A stretch of 64,000 bases of DNA, taken from assembly GCA_029562975.1 (NCBI GenBank), contig JAKQTR010000038.1, positions 124,001 through 188,000 of the forward strand, given 5' to 3'. Position 1 is the first letter of the stretch, and the number at the start of each line of letters is the position of its first letter. The position numbers and the translations under genes are program-made. Of the stretch, positions 28,945-38,465 are shown one piece after another. The notes below the pieces were generated by a model, which did not search any database, was not told where the DNA came from, and saw only the letters and a list, made by a program, of their open reading frames with translations. Source of the stretch: Acidobacteriota bacterium. Lineage in GTDB: Bacteria; Acidobacteriota; Vicinamibacteria; Vicinamibacterales; JAKQTR01.

Positions 28945-31464
28945 CTAGAGGACGCTCGCGGGGTCGACGTCGATCGTGACGTGGCGGCGCAGGTCCGGCC
29001 TCGCGCGAAGCGCCGCGAGGACAGCCTGACGCATGGCGGCGCGCGACGCTGCCGGGCCCTTGAGGAAGAACTGGGCGCGGTGCCGGCCCCTCAGCCGCGC
29101 AAGAGGGGCCGGCGCCGGGCCGAGCACGGTGAACTGCCGCTCGGTGCCCTGCTCCCGAATGGCCGCCACGATGGCGCCCGCGGCCTGCATCGCCGCGGCC
29201 TGAGTGGGTCCACGCACGACCCCGTTGACGAGGGCCACGACGGGCGGGTACCGCATCGCACGCCGGAATGCCATTTCCGCGTCGAAGAAGGCCGCGTATT
29301 CCTGCCGGCACGCGAGCCGGATGCTGTAGTGCTCGGGGCACAGCGTCTGGACGATGGCTTCGCCCGGCGCATCGCCGCGGCCGGCGCGCCCCACCACTTG
29401 CGTCAGCAGCTGAAACGTCCGCTCGGCGGCCCGAAAGTCGGCGAGGCCCAGGCCGACGTCGGCCGAGATTACGCCGACGAGGGTCACGCGCGGAAAGTCG
29501 TGTCCCTTCGCAATCATCTGGGTGCCGACGAGGACGTCGATGTCGCCGTCGGCGAACCTCGACAGAAGGCTGGCCGCCGCGCCGCGCCGCCGCGCCGTGT
29601 CGCGGTCGAGGCGGGCCACGCGCGCCTTGGGCGCCAGGGCGCGGGTCTCCGCCTCGACGCGTTCCGTGCCGCAGCCGGCCTGCTCGAGGAACGGCCCGCC
29701 GCAGGCGGGACACGCCTTCGGCACGCGGCGGCTGTGGTTGCAGTAATGACACACCGCCTGCCCCCGGCCGTGAACGACCAGCGACACGGAGCAGCTCGGA
29801 CACTCCAGCGCGGCCCCGCACTGTCGGCAGAACACCGAGGTCGAGTACCCGCGGCGGTTCAGGAGCAGCAGCACCTGCTCGCCGCGCGCCAGCGTGTCGG
29901 CCATCGCGGATGCGAGCGCGCGGCTGATGACCGTCTCGGGGCCGGCTTCGGCGTATTCCCGGCGCATGTCCACCGTGCGCACGGCGGCCAGCGGGCGCTC
30001 GAGCACCCGGCGCTCGAGGCTGACCAGCTCGTAGCGGCCGCGCTTCGCGTGCGCGTAGGTCTCCATCGAAGGCGTCGCCGAGCCCAGGACGACCAGGGCC
30101 GATTCGCGCCGCCCCCGCACGACCGCCACGTCGCGCCCGTTGTATCGCGGCGTCTCGTCCTGCTTGTAGGAGGCGTCGTGTTCTTCGTCCACCACGATCA
30201 GGCCGACGTCGGCGAGCGGCGCGAAGACGGCCGACCTGGTGCCGACGACGACGGCGATCTCGCCGCGGCGGGTGCGCTGCCACTGGTCGTGCCGCTCGCC
30301 GTCCGACAGGCCGCTGTGCTGGATGGCCACGCGGTCGCCGAACCGGGCGCGGAACACCGCCGCCGTGCCCGGCGTCAGCGCTATCTCCGGCACGAGCACG
30401 ATAGCGCGGCGGCCGGCGGCGTCCGCCCGCGCGGCAAGCCTGACATAGATCTCCGTCTTGCCGCTCCCGGTCACGCCGTGCAGCAGCGCGACATGGAACG
30501 CCGCCGCGTCGACGCGCGCGCCAAGGCGGTCTACCGCGGCAGCCTGTTCGGCCGTGAGATCGACGGGCGGCGCCTCGGCCGGGCGGCGCCCCGCACGGCC
30601 CCAGGCCCCGGCAAACGGGTCGCGCTCGGCTCGGACGTGCCGCACGGCGACGAGTCCGCGAAGCCCGGAGCGGTGCAGGCCTCCCAGATCGAAGCCGGCC
30701 TGCCTCAGCGAAGCCGCGCTCATCGGCGCCCCGGCGTCGCGCAGGGCGCCAATAAGCGCCTGCTGCCTCGGCCCCAGCCGGAAGGCCGTCGGCTTCGCTC
30801 CAGCCTGCGCTGTCGCTGCCTCCCGGCCGGCCGCCGTCAGTTCCAGCACTCGCTCGGTCTTCGACGGGTCCCGGCTCCCTTCGAGTACCTGGCTGACGGT
30901 CACCAGGCCCGCTCGGCCGAGCGTGCGCAGGACGCTGGCGAGAGGAAACCTCCCGATCCCGCGCTCCGCCGGCTTCCGGTCGAGCCGGGCTCTCAACGCC
31001 GACGCCGGCAGCCCGCCTGCCGCTGCCGCCGCCGCGATCAGCCGCCGGGCCGGCTCGCCGAGCGGCACCCCGGCGTCATCCGAGAGCGCCCGACGGCCCT
31101 CGTCGGTCGCCCGCACGAACTGCCGGCTCTCGATCCAGGCCGAGCGCGGCACGGCGGCCGCCACGGCCTCCCCGGGGCCGCACGCGTAGTACTCGGCCAC
31201 CCAGGCGGCCAGGTCAAGGATCCTGCTGGGCACGTAGGCGTCGCCGTCGAGCACGTCGATGAGGTCGCGCACGGTCGGCCCCCCGTCCCGTCCAATCTCG
31301 CCGGCTTCTTCGTGCAGCGCCGCCACGCAGCCGGTCAGGATTCGCGAACCCACGGGCACGAGGACGCGCGCGCCGATTGCCGGCGTCTCGAGCGACTCGG
31401 GGACGCGGTACGTGAGGAGGTCGACCTGCGGAAGCGGAACGGCGACGGACGCGAAGCGGACCAT
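28945..31464 (-). CDS. priA: Primosomal protein N' (replication restart helicase PriA)
   Basis: An 839-residue superfamily 2 helicase. Visible: the N-terminal 3'-DNA-binding domain (VPLPQVDLLTYRVPE), Walker A GVTGSGKTE, the DEEHD box, and the zinc-binding region with eight cysteines (CRQCG, CPSC, CHYC, CPACG). It reloads the replisome at stalled forks. ATG at 31464 was chosen because the conserved N-terminus begins there; an upstream start at 31530 would run into the glycosylase gene. It is the last gene of the long minus-strand series. Confidence 0.95.
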   Translation of the reverse strand: MVRFASVAVPLPQVDLLTYRVPESLETPAIGARVLVPVGSRILTGCVAALHEEAGEIGRDGGPTVRDLIDVLDGDAYVPSRILDLAAWVAEYYACGPGEAVAAAVPRSAWIESRQFVRATDEGRRALSDDAGVPLGEPARRLIAAAAAAGGLPASALRARLDRKPAERGIGRFPLASVLRTLGRAGLVTVSQVLEGSRDPSKTERVLELTAAGREAATAQAGAKPTAFRLGPRQQALIGALRDAGAPMSAASLRQAGFDLGGLHRSGLRGLVAVRHVRAERDPFAGAWGRAGRRPAEAPPVDLTAEQAAAVDRLGARVDAAAFHVALLHGVTGSGKTEIYVRLAARADAAGRRAIVLVPEIALTPGTAAVFRARFGDRVAIQHSGLSDGERHDQWQRTRRGEIAVVVGTRSAVFAPLADVGLIVVDEEHDASYKQDETPRYNGRDVAVVRGRRESALVVLGSATPSMETYAHAKRGRYELVSLERRVLERPLAAVRTVDMRREYAEAGPETVISRALASAMADTLARGEQVLLLLNRRGYSTSVFCRQCGAALECPSCSVSLVVHGRGQAVCHYCNHSRRVPKACPACGGPFLEQAGCGTERVEAETRALAPKARVARLDRDTARRRGAAASLLSRFADGDIDVLVGTQMIAKGHDFPRVTLVGVISADVGLGLADFRAAERTFQLLTQVVGRAGRGDAPGEAIVQTLCPEHYSIRLACRQEYAAFFDAEMAFRRAMRYPPVVALVNGVVRGPTQAAAMQAAGAIVAAIREQGTERQFTVLGPAPAPLARLRGRHRAQFFLKGPAASRAAMRQAVLAALRARPDLRRHVTIDVDPASVL

Positions 31465-31475
31465 GGCTCGGTGGG

Positions 31476-32213
31476 CTAGGCCCGGGTGTCGCCGCGCAGG
31501 ATGGCACGGACGTTCTTCATGTCCTCCCACACCTCGCGCTTCCGTTCGGGGCTCCGCAGCAGGTACGCGGGGTGGAACGTCGGGATGAGCCTCGCGGCCC
31601 CGTAGTGGAGCAGCCTGCCTCGGAGGCGCGAGATCGGATCGCTTGTCCGCAGCAGGGCCTGTGCCGCGAACGTGCCCAGCGCCACGATCACCTTGGGCCG
31701 GATCGACTCGACCTGCCGCAGCATGAAGGGCTCGCAGCTGGCGACCTCGTCAGGCTCCGGGTTGCGGTTCTCGGGCGGCCGGCACTTGATCACGTTGGCG
31801 ATGTACACGTCTTCGCGGCTGCAGCCGATGGATTCGATGATCTTCGTCAGCAGTTGCCCGGCCCGGCCGACGAACGGGACGCCCTGCAGGTCCTCGTCGT
31901 GCCCCGGGGCCTCGCCGACGAACATCAGCTCCGCGGCGGGATTGCCGGTCCCGAAAACGATCTGGCGCCGGCCCAGCCGGTGGAGCTTGCAGCGGGTGCA
32001 GTTGCCGAGGTCGGCCCGGATCTCGTCGAGTGTCTCGCGCGTTGCCGGAGGGTGGACGGCCGTCGGGGCCGCCCCGCTCAAGGCCGGCGCCGAGGCGTGC
32101 ACATCGCCGGCGCGACGCCGCCACGCCGGATCGCCGCTGATGCCGGCCGCACCGAACTGCCCGAAGAGCCGCAGGTGCCAGGCCAGCTCGGCGAGATCGC
32201 GTTCGTCGGTCAC
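31476..32213 (-). CDS. Type 4 uracil-DNA glycosylase (Fe-S)
   Basis: A 245-residue thermophile-type uracil-DNA glycosylase. The four cluster cysteines are in CTRC near residue 73, KCRPPENRNPEPDEVASC; active-site blocks are GEAPGHDEDLQG and FHPAYLLR. It removes uracil from DNA to start base-excision repair. The first ~60 residues are variable. The GTG start at 32213 overlaps the coaBC stop (GTGA); priA begins 11 bases after its stop. Confidence 0.92.
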   Translation of the reverse strand: MTDERDLAELAWHLRLFGQFGAAGISGDPAWRRRAGDVHASAPALSGAAPTAVHPPATRETLDEIRADLGNCTRCKLHRLGRRQIVFGTGNPAAELMFVGEAPGHDEDLQGVPFVGRAGQLLTKIIESIGCSREDVYIANVIKCRPPENRNPEPDEVASCEPFMLRQVESIRPKVIVALGTFAAQALLRTSDPISRLRGRLLHYGAARLIPTFHPAYLLRSPERKREVWEDMKNVRAILRGDTRA

Positions 32214-33421
32214 GGCGTCACCTGCCCGCCGAGCGCGCGCTCGAGGCGATCGAGGATGGCTCCGGCGATCGACGACTTCGCCTGGAGCGGGAGCGCCTCT
32301 TCCCAGTCCCGGCCGACGAGCGTCACCACGTTCGTCTCGACCTCGAACCCGGCTCCGGGCTCGAGCACGTCGTTGACGACGATGAAATCGGCGTGCTTCG
32401 CCTCGAGCTTGCGCCGGCCGCGCGCAACGGCCTCCCCGGTCTCGGCGGCGAACCCAATCAGCACCGGCCGGGCCGCGCCGCGCTCGCGCCGCCAGGCGCC
32501 GAGGCCGGCGAGGATGTCGGGCGTCCTCCGCAGTTCGAGCGTGACGGCATCGGCGGACTTGCCGATCTTCCGCGGCTCCCGGACAGCGGGCGCGTAGTCC
32601 GCGACAGCCGCGGCCATGATGATCGCGCCGGTGCCTTCGGCCCGCGCCATGACGGCGTCGCGCATCTCGACGGCGCCGCGCACGCGCACCAGTTCGTGCA
32701 CCGCGGGCGGCTCGAGGGCTGTCGGGCCCGCGACGAGCACGACCGTGGCGCCTCGCCCCGCGGCCTCGCGCGCGATGGCGAACCCCATCCGCCCGCTCGA
32801 GCGGTTGCCCAGGTACCGGACGGGATCGATGTCCTCGAAGGTCGGCCCGGCCGTGACGAGCACGCGCACGCCCGCGAGGGACCTGGCGCCGCCCACGAGG
32901 CGGTGCGCCGCGTCCACGATCTCTGCCGGCTCCGGCAGGCGGCCCTTGCCCGTCCACCCGCACGCCAGGTAGCCGGCCCCCGGATCCAACACCGCGACGC
33001 CGCGGCCGGCGAGCGTCCGGAGGTTCTGCTGCACGGCGGGGTGCTCGAACATGTGCGTGTTCATCGCCGGCGCGACCATCACCGGGGCCGTCGTCGCCAG
33101 GTACAGCGCCGAGAGGAAGTCGTCGGCGATCCCCCCGGCGAACTTCCCGAGGATGTTGGCGGTGGCGGGCGCTACCAGCAGGAGATCGATCGACGAGGCG
33201 AGCGCGATGTGCTCGACGCCGGCGTTGGCGCCGTTCGTCCACTGGCTCGTCACGACCGGATGGCGGGTGATGGCCTCGAGGGTGAGGCGACCGACGAACC
33301 GGCGCGCGTTGCGCGTCATGACCGCGACGACGTCGTGGCCCCGCTGCTGGAGGCCCCGCGCCACCTCGACGGCCTTGTACGCCCCGATGCCGCCGCTGAT
33401 CCCGAGTGCGATCCTGGCCAC
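32210..33421 (-). CDS. coaBC: Bifunctional phosphopantothenoylcysteine decarboxylase/synthetase
   Basis: A 403-residue fused enzyme of coenzyme A synthesis. CoaC part (1-~185): the flavin-binding GISGGIGAYKA, the PAMNTHMFEHPA motif, and the catalytic Cys in ACGWTGKGRLPEP. CoaB part: VTAGPTFEDIDPVRYLGNRSSGRMG and the later ADYAPA, FAAETG and NDV segments. It condenses 4'-phosphopantothenate with cysteine and decarboxylates it. It sits 27 bases after gmk; the omega-subunit gene rpoZ, often found between them, is absent. Confidence 0.96.
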   Translation of the reverse strand: MARIALGISGGIGAYKAVEVARGLQQRGHDVVAVMTRNARRFVGRLTLEAITRHPVVTSQWTNGANAGVEHIALASSIDLLLVAPATANILGKFAGGIADDFLSALYLATTAPVMVAPAMNTHMFEHPAVQQNLRTLAGRGVAVLDPGAGYLACGWTGKGRLPEPAEIVDAAHRLVGGARSLAGVRVLVTAGPTFEDIDPVRYLGNRSSGRMGFAIAREAAGRGATVVLVAGPTALEPPAVHELVRVRGAVEMRDAVMARAEGTGAIIMAAAVADYAPAVREPRKIGKSADAVTLELRRTPDILAGLGAWRRERGAARPVLIGFAAETGEAVARGRRKLEAKHADFIVVNDVLEPGAGFEVETNVVTLVGRDWEEALPLQAKSSIAGAILDRLERALGGQVTP

Positions 33422-33448
33422 AGCGCCCTGCTCCCTCGGGCTGCGCCC

Positions 33449-34093
33449 TCAGCGCGCCCCGTCCGCTCGTTCGAATGTCCTCGCGATGGCGTCCGCCGTC
33501 GCGGCGATCCGGTCGCGCCGCGACCGCTCGGCCAGCACGATCGCCCGCACGCGGTCCGCGCACTCGTCCACGTCGTCGTTGACAACGACGTAGTCGTACT
33601 CCGGCACGGCGAGCACTTCGCGCCGCGCCACGTCCAAGCGGCGCCGGATCTGCTCCTCGGTGTCCTCGCCGCGCGCGCGCAGCCGCGCCTCGAGCTCGGC
33701 GAACGACGGCGGCAGCACGAAGATCGACACCGACGGGACCCGGCGCGCCCGCACCTGGCGGGCCCCCTGGACGTCGATCACCAGCACGAGATCGACGCCC
33801 TCCGACAGGGCGCGCTCGGTGTCCCCGGCATGGGTGCCGTACAGGTCGCCGAAGACGTCGGCCCACTCCAGGAACTCGCCGGCGCCGGCCATCGCTTCGA
33901 ACCGCCCGCGGCTGACGAAGCGGTAGTCGACGCCGTCGGTCTCGCCGCCGCGCGCGGGCCGGCTCGTGTACGAGCGCGACCTGCGCAGCCCAGGCACGGC
34001 CCGCACGACGCGCTCCACGATGGTGGTCTTGCCCGCCCCCGAAGGGGCCGACAGCACGATGAGCCGCCCGCCGCCGGCCGCCTCACTCGACAT
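33449..34093 (-). CDS. gmk: Guanylate kinase
   Basis: A 214-residue kinase converting GMP to GDP. The P-loop is SAPSGAGKTT, the GMP-binding SYTSRPARGGETDGVDY follows, and VLVIDVQGARQVR and the lid RRRLDVARRE are typical. Length is normal. The ATG overlaps the yicC end by 11 bases. Confidence 0.96.
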   Translation of the reverse strand: MSSEAAGGGRLIVLSAPSGAGKTTIVERVVRAVPGLRRSRSYTSRPARGGETDGVDYRFVSRGRFEAMAGAGEFLEWADVFGDLYGTHAGDTERALSEGVDLVLVIDVQGARQVRARRVPSVSIFVLPPSFAELEARLRARGEDTEEQIRRRLDVARREVLAVPEYDYVVVNDDVDECADRVRAIVLAERSRRDRIAATADAIARTFERADGAR

Positions 34094-34976
34094 TCTGCAC
34101 CTGCTCCCGCATCTTTTCGAGTTCGGCCTTGACGTCGATGATGGCCTCCGGCACGGCCGCGCCGTCCGCCTTCGAGCCCATCGTGTTGACTTCGCGGTTC
34201 ATCTCCTGCAGCAGGAAATCCAGCTTGCGGCCGCACGCCTCCGGGCCGTCGGTGAGCGCAGACCATTGCTGCACATGGGCGCGGAAGCGCACCAGCTCCT
34301 CGCTGATGTCCGACCGAGCCGCGAACCGGACCACCTCCTGGGCGATGGCGGACGAGTCGAGGGAGAGATCGCCCGCCAGGTCGGCGACGCGCGCCGCGAG
34401 GCGCTCGCGCAGGCCGGCCTCGGCCTCCGCCGCCTTGATCGCGATGCGTTCCACCGCCTCGAGCACGCTCCGCTTCCGCGCGTCCAGGTCGGCCTGGAGG
34501 AGCGCCCCTTCCCGCCGCCTCATGGCGTCGAGCTCGGCGAGCGCGGCGTCCACCGCCTCCAGGACGGCGCTCTCAAGGGCGGCTCGGCCCTGGTCGTCCA
34601 GGTCCGGGGCCTCTTCGTGCACGGTCAGGGCCTGCGGGAACCGGAGGAGGTCGCCCGGCAGGAGATCCCCCGAGACGAGGCCAGCCTGCCGGGCCCGCGC
34701 CATGGCGTCGGCGAGGGCGGCCGTGAAGGCCTCGTTGATCTCGACGCGGAGCGCGGGCTCCTGGCGCAACTGCACGGCCACCGCCAGCTCGACGCGGCCC
34801 CGGGCGACGCGCGGCTGGATCGCCGCCCGGAGGCGGGGCTCGAGGTGCCCGAGCGTCTGCGGCACCCGCAGCTGAAGGTCGAGGTACCGGTGGTTCACGC
34901 TGCGGACCGTCACGCCGATGCTCGCGCGGTCGTCCTCGCGCGTCATGGAGGCGAACCCGGTCATGCTCTTGATCAT
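34083..34976 (-). CDS. yicC: YicC family protein
   Basis: A 297-residue protein with both conserved YicC ends: N-terminal MIKSMTGFASMTRED and SVNHRYLDLQLRVP, and C-terminal KLDFLLQEMNREVNTMGSK with the final MREQVQNVE. E. coli YicC is an endoribonuclease-type stress protein. Synteny with gmk is common across bacteria and supports the call. It overlaps both neighbours (msbA-like stop by 4 bases, gmk start by 11). Confidence 0.95.
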   Translation of the reverse strand: MIKSMTGFASMTREDDRASIGVTVRSVNHRYLDLQLRVPQTLGHLEPRLRAAIQPRVARGRVELAVAVQLRQEPALRVEINEAFTAALADAMARARQAGLVSGDLLPGDLLRFPQALTVHEEAPDLDDQGRAALESAVLEAVDAALAELDAMRRREGALLQADLDARKRSVLEAVERIAIKAAEAEAGLRERLAARVADLAGDLSLDSSAIAQEVVRFAARSDISEELVRFRAHVQQWSALTDGPEACGRKLDFLLQEMNREVNTMGSKADGAAVPEAIIDVKAELEKMREQVQNVE

Positions 34977-36742
34977 GCGCCCGCCTTCCCCGCCGGGGCC
35001 GTGGCGGCCCGGCGCCGCGGCGCCGCGAACTGCACCGCGTGCAGGGCGGCGTAAATGCCGTCCGGCTTCGCCAGCAGCTCCTCGTGGCGCCCGACCTCGG
35101 CGACCCGGCCGCGCTCCAGCACGATGATGACATCCGCGCGCTGAATGGTCGAGAGCCGGTGCGCGATGACGAAGGACGTCCGGTCCTTCATCAGGTTCGC
35201 GAGGGCGTCCTGCACGAGGCCCTCGGACTCGGAGTCGAGCGCAGAGGTCGCCTCGTCCAGGATCAGGATTGGCGCGTCGCTCAGGATCGCCCGGGCGATC
35301 GCGAGCCGCTGCCGCTGGCCGCCCGAGAGCCGCTGGCCGCGCTCTCCGATGACGGTCCGGTAGCCCTGCGGCAGCCCCGCGATGAACTCGTGCGCCCGGG
35401 CCGCCCGGGCCGCCGCCTCGATGGCCGCGGCCGTGGCGGCCGGCCGGCCGTAGGCGATGTTGGCGGCGACGGTGTCGTCAAACAGCACGGTGTCCTGCGT
35501 CACCATGCCGATTTGCCCCCGGAGCGACGCGAGCGACACCCGCGTGATGTCGGTGCCGTCGATCAGGATCGCGCCTCCGGTCACGTCGTAGAACCGCGGG
35601 ATGAGGTTGACGAGGCTCGTCTTGCCCGCCCCGCTCCGGCCGACGATCGCCGCCGTCTGCCCCGCGCGCACCGTGAACGAGATGTGCCGAAGCGCGCTCT
35701 TTCCCCGTGCGTCTTCGTACTCGAAGCTGACGTCGCGGAACTCGATCGCCTGCGCGAGCGGCGGGAGGGCGGGCGCGCCGGGCGCCTCCGGAACCTCCGA
35801 CCGCGTATCGATCAGCTCGAAGATCCGCTGCGACGCCGCGATGGATTGCTGGATGTTCGCGTTGACGCGGCTCAGCTTCTTCAAGGGCCCGTACATCAGG
35901 AACAACGCCGCCAAGAAGGCCGTGAACTCCCCTTCCGTCAAGCGGCCCGCCCCGATCTCCCGGCTGCCGTACCAGAGGGCCGTCGCCATCGCGACTCCCC
36001 CCAGGAACTCCATCACCGGCGGCATCACGGACACCGTGGCCGTCACGGCGAGGTTGACCCGGTAGAGCGCCCGCGCCGCCAGCCCGAACCGAGCCGCCTC
36101 CCGTTCCTCCGCTCCGAACGCCTTGACGATGCGGTGGCCCGTGAAGGCCTCGGTGGCCACGTGCGACATGTGCTCGAGGTGCTCCTGGCTCCGCTTCGTC
36201 GTCCGCCGCAGCCGCTGCCCCAGCTTGACGAGGGGATACATCACGAGCGGCGCGCCCGTCAGGCAGACGAGCGCCAGGCCGGCGTCGTACGAGAACAGCA
36301 GGCCGGCGAAGCCGACGACCGCCATCGACTCGCGCAGCAGATCCGCAACGGTCTCCGACACCACCTGCTGCACTTGTGCGATGTCGTTCGTCAGGCGCGA
36401 CAGGAGCTGGCCCGTGCTGCGCGACTTGAAGAACGCCGCCGACTGGCCCAGCGTGCGCCGGAACATCTCGTTCCGCAGATCCAGCACGACGTGCTGGCCG
36501 ACGTCCGCCATCAGGTACGACGAGGCGTACGACCCCAGGCCCTTCAGCAGGTACGCGGCCAGGATCGCCCACGCGACGGTGGACAGCGACTGCTGCTTGA
36601 TCAGGACTTCGTCGAAGATCGGCTTGACCAGGTAGGCCAGCCACGCCGACGCGCCCCCGTAGGCCGCCATGGCCGCCAGGGCGACGGCAAACCGCCCCCG
36701 GTAGGGCGCGGCATAGCGAAGCAGGCGCCTGAGCGGGCTCAC
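34973..36742 (-). CDS. ABC exporter of the MsbA/lipid A type
   Basis: A 589-residue half-transporter: six transmembrane helices in the first ~320 residues, then an ATPase domain with Walker A GRSGAGKTS, signature LSGGQRQR, Walker B ILDEATSALD and the H-loop AHRLST. It resembles MsbA/lipid A-core flippases and related exporters. Next to GT2, galE and the sugar-dehydrogenase gene it may move a lipid-linked glycan across the inner membrane. The start overlaps the GT2 stop by 4 bases. Confidence 0.9.
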   Translation of the reverse strand: MSPLRRLLRYAAPYRGRFAVALAAMAAYGGASAWLAYLVKPIFDEVLIKQQSLSTVAWAILAAYLLKGLGSYASSYLMADVGQHVVLDLRNEMFRRTLGQSAAFFKSRSTGQLLSRLTNDIAQVQQVVSETVADLLRESMAVVGFAGLLFSYDAGLALVCLTGAPLVMYPLVKLGQRLRRTTKRSQEHLEHMSHVATEAFTGHRIVKAFGAEEREAARFGLAARALYRVNLAVTATVSVMPPVMEFLGGVAMATALWYGSREIGAGRLTEGEFTAFLAALFLMYGPLKKLSRVNANIQQSIAASQRIFELIDTRSEVPEAPGAPALPPLAQAIEFRDVSFEYEDARGKSALRHISFTVRAGQTAAIVGRSGAGKTSLVNLIPRFYDVTGGAILIDGTDITRVSLASLRGQIGMVTQDTVLFDDTVAANIAYGRPAATAAAIEAAARAARAHEFIAGLPQGYRTVIGERGQRLSGGQRQRLAIARAILSDAPILILDEATSALDSESEGLVQDALANLMKDRTSFVIAHRLSTIQRADVIIVLERGRVAEVGRHEELLAKPDGIYAALHAVQFAAPRRRAATAPAGKAGA

Positions 36743-37452
36743 TCGCTGAACCGGTACCGCAGGAGCACCCAGAGCGCCACCACGCCGTCGCGCCAGGTGA
36801 TCTTCTTGCCCTCGTCGTAGCCCCGCCCATCGTACGTGATGGGCACCTCGTACACCCGGAATCCCCGCTTGAAGATCTTTGCGGTCAGCTCCGGCTCGAT
36901 GCCGAACCCGTTGGACCGGAGCGCGAACGAGCGCACGACCTCCATCCGCATGACCTTGTAGCAGGTCTCCATGTCCGTCAGCATCGTGTTGTACAGCACG
37001 TTCGTCACCAGCGTCAGGAAGCGGTTGCCGAGGTAGTGCGTGAACAGGAAGACGCGGTGGCGGCCCAGGAACCGCGAGCCGTACACCACGTCGGCGCGGC
37101 CCTGGCAGATGAGCTCGATGAGCGCGGGGTACTCCTCGGGCGAGTACTCGAGATCCGCGTCCTGGATGATGACCAGGTCCCCCGTCGCCTCCGCGAAGCC
37201 CCGGCGAAGCGCCGAGCCCTTGCCCCGGTTCCGGTCCTGGAGGAACAGCCGGAACCCGAGGCGCGGCTGCAGGCGGGCCAGCAGGTCCCGCGTGCCGTCG
37301 GTGGAGCCGTCGTCGACGACGATCACCTCGGTGCGGATGGGCACCGCGCGCACGCGCGTCAGGATCTCCTCGATCGTCTCCCTCTCGTTGTAGACGGGGA
37401 TGACGACCGAGAGCAGCGGGTCCTCCAGCACCCCGCGCAGACGCGCCTTCAC
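36739..37452 (-). CDS. Family 2 glycosyltransferase (dolichyl-phosphate mannose synthase-like)
   Basis: A 237-residue cytoplasmic GT-A enzyme. SVVIPVYNERETIEEIL, VVDDGSTDGT, the DADLEYSPEEYP metal site and the QDRNRGKGSALRRGF stretch match the DPM1/GtrB group without the C-terminal helices. It probably makes a polyprenyl-phosphate sugar. The GTG at 37452 overlaps the galE stop (GTGA). Confidence 0.9.
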   Translation of the reverse strand: MKARLRGVLEDPLLSVVIPVYNERETIEEILTRVRAVPIRTEVIVVDDGSTDGTRDLLARLQPRLGFRLFLQDRNRGKGSALRRGFAEATGDLVIIQDADLEYSPEEYPALIELICQGRADVVYGSRFLGRHRVFLFTHYLGNRFLTLVTNVLYNTMLTDMETCYKVMRMEVVRSFALRSNGFGIEPELTAKIFKRGFRVYEVPITYDGRGYDEGKKITWRDGVVALWVLLRYRFSE

Positions 37453-38465
37453 CGGCTGTCCTCCCCGCCGTAGCCGGCTGGATGCGCCAGGCGCCAGCGG
37501 TACGCGGTGTCGACGATGTCTTCGAGGCTCGAGATCGCCGGCGACCAGCCGAGATCGCTCCGGATCCGCGCGCTCGAGGCGAACAGGACCGCGGGATCGC
37601 CCGGCCGCCGGCCCCCGAGCGACCACGGCACCGTCCGCCCGGTCACGCGCTCGACGGCGCGGATGACGTCCCGAACCGAGAAGGGCCGACCGTTCCCGAG
37701 GTTGTAGACGGCCGACCCTGCGCCGGACTCCAGGCGGGCGAGCGCCAGCAGGTGCGCCTGGGCAAGGTCGGTGACGTGGACGTAGTCGCGGAGGCAGGTG
37801 CCGTCCGGTGTCGGGTAGTCGCCGCCGAACACCTCGAGCTGCCCCCGCCCGAGAGCCGCGTCGATGGCAATCGGCAGCACGTGCTCCTCGGGGCGGTGAT
37901 CCTCCCCCAGGATCCCCTCGGGATCGGCCCCCGCGGCGTTGAAATAGCGCAGGGTCACCGAGTGGAGCCCGTACGCGCGCTCGTAGTGCGCGAGCGCGCG
38001 CTCGATCACCAGCTTGGTCTCGCCGTACGGGTTGATGGGCCGCGTGGGGTGGTCCTCGGTGATGGGCGTGTCGATCGGCTCCCCGAACACGGCGGCTGTC
38101 GAGGAAAACACGAGGCGGCTCACGCCCTCGGCCCGCATGGCGCGGAGCAGGCTCAGCGTGCCCTCGACGTTCTCGCGGTAGTACGCGGCCGGGTCGGCAA
38201 CCGAAAGGCCGACCGACGCCAGGGCGGCGAAGTGCATCACCGCGCTGACGCCGTACTGCCTGATCGTCCGGCGCATCGCTTCCTCGTCGTGAAGGTCGGC
38301 GGCGACGAGATCACACCACCGCACGGCTTCGCGGTGCCCCATCGAGAGGTTGTCCACGACGACGGCCCGCCGCCCCGCGCCCACGAGGGCCCTGGCCGCG
38401 TGGCTGCCGATGTAGCCGGCGCCGCCGGTGACGAGGACCGCTTCGCGCTCAGCGTCCGATGCCAT
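37449..38465 (-). CDS. galE: UDP-glucose 4-epimerase
   Basis: A 338-residue extended SDR. NAD-binding TGGAGYIGSH, the catalytic Ser/Thr in VFSSTAAVFGEP, the YGETK catalytic Tyr/Lys, and the substrate-loop RYFNAAGADPEGILGEDH all match GalE. It interconverts UDP-glucose and UDP-galactose. ATG at 38465 was chosen (MASDAEREAVLVTGG); it overlaps the preceding gene by 17 bases. Confidence 0.95.
   Translation of the reverse strand: MASDAEREAVLVTGGAGYIGSHAARALVGAGRRAVVVDNLSMGHREAVRWCDLVAADLHDEEAMRRTIRQYGVSAVMHFAALASVGLSVADPAAYYRENVEGTLSLLRAMRAEGVSRLVFSSTAAVFGEPIDTPITEDHPTRPINPYGETKLVIERALAHYERAYGLHSVTLRYFNAAGADPEGILGEDHRPEEHVLPIAIDAALGRGQLEVFGGDYPTPDGTCLRDYVHVTDLAQAHLLALARLESGAGSAVYNLGNGRPFSVRDVIRAVERVTGRTVPWSLGGRRPGDPAVLFASSARIRSDLGWSPAISSLEDIVDTAYRWRLAHPAGYGGEDSR

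Noticed and set aside
28981-31479. An 832-codon plus-strand frame opposite priA
   Set aside because: Antisense of a gene with unmistakable helicase motifs; composition is shadow-like.
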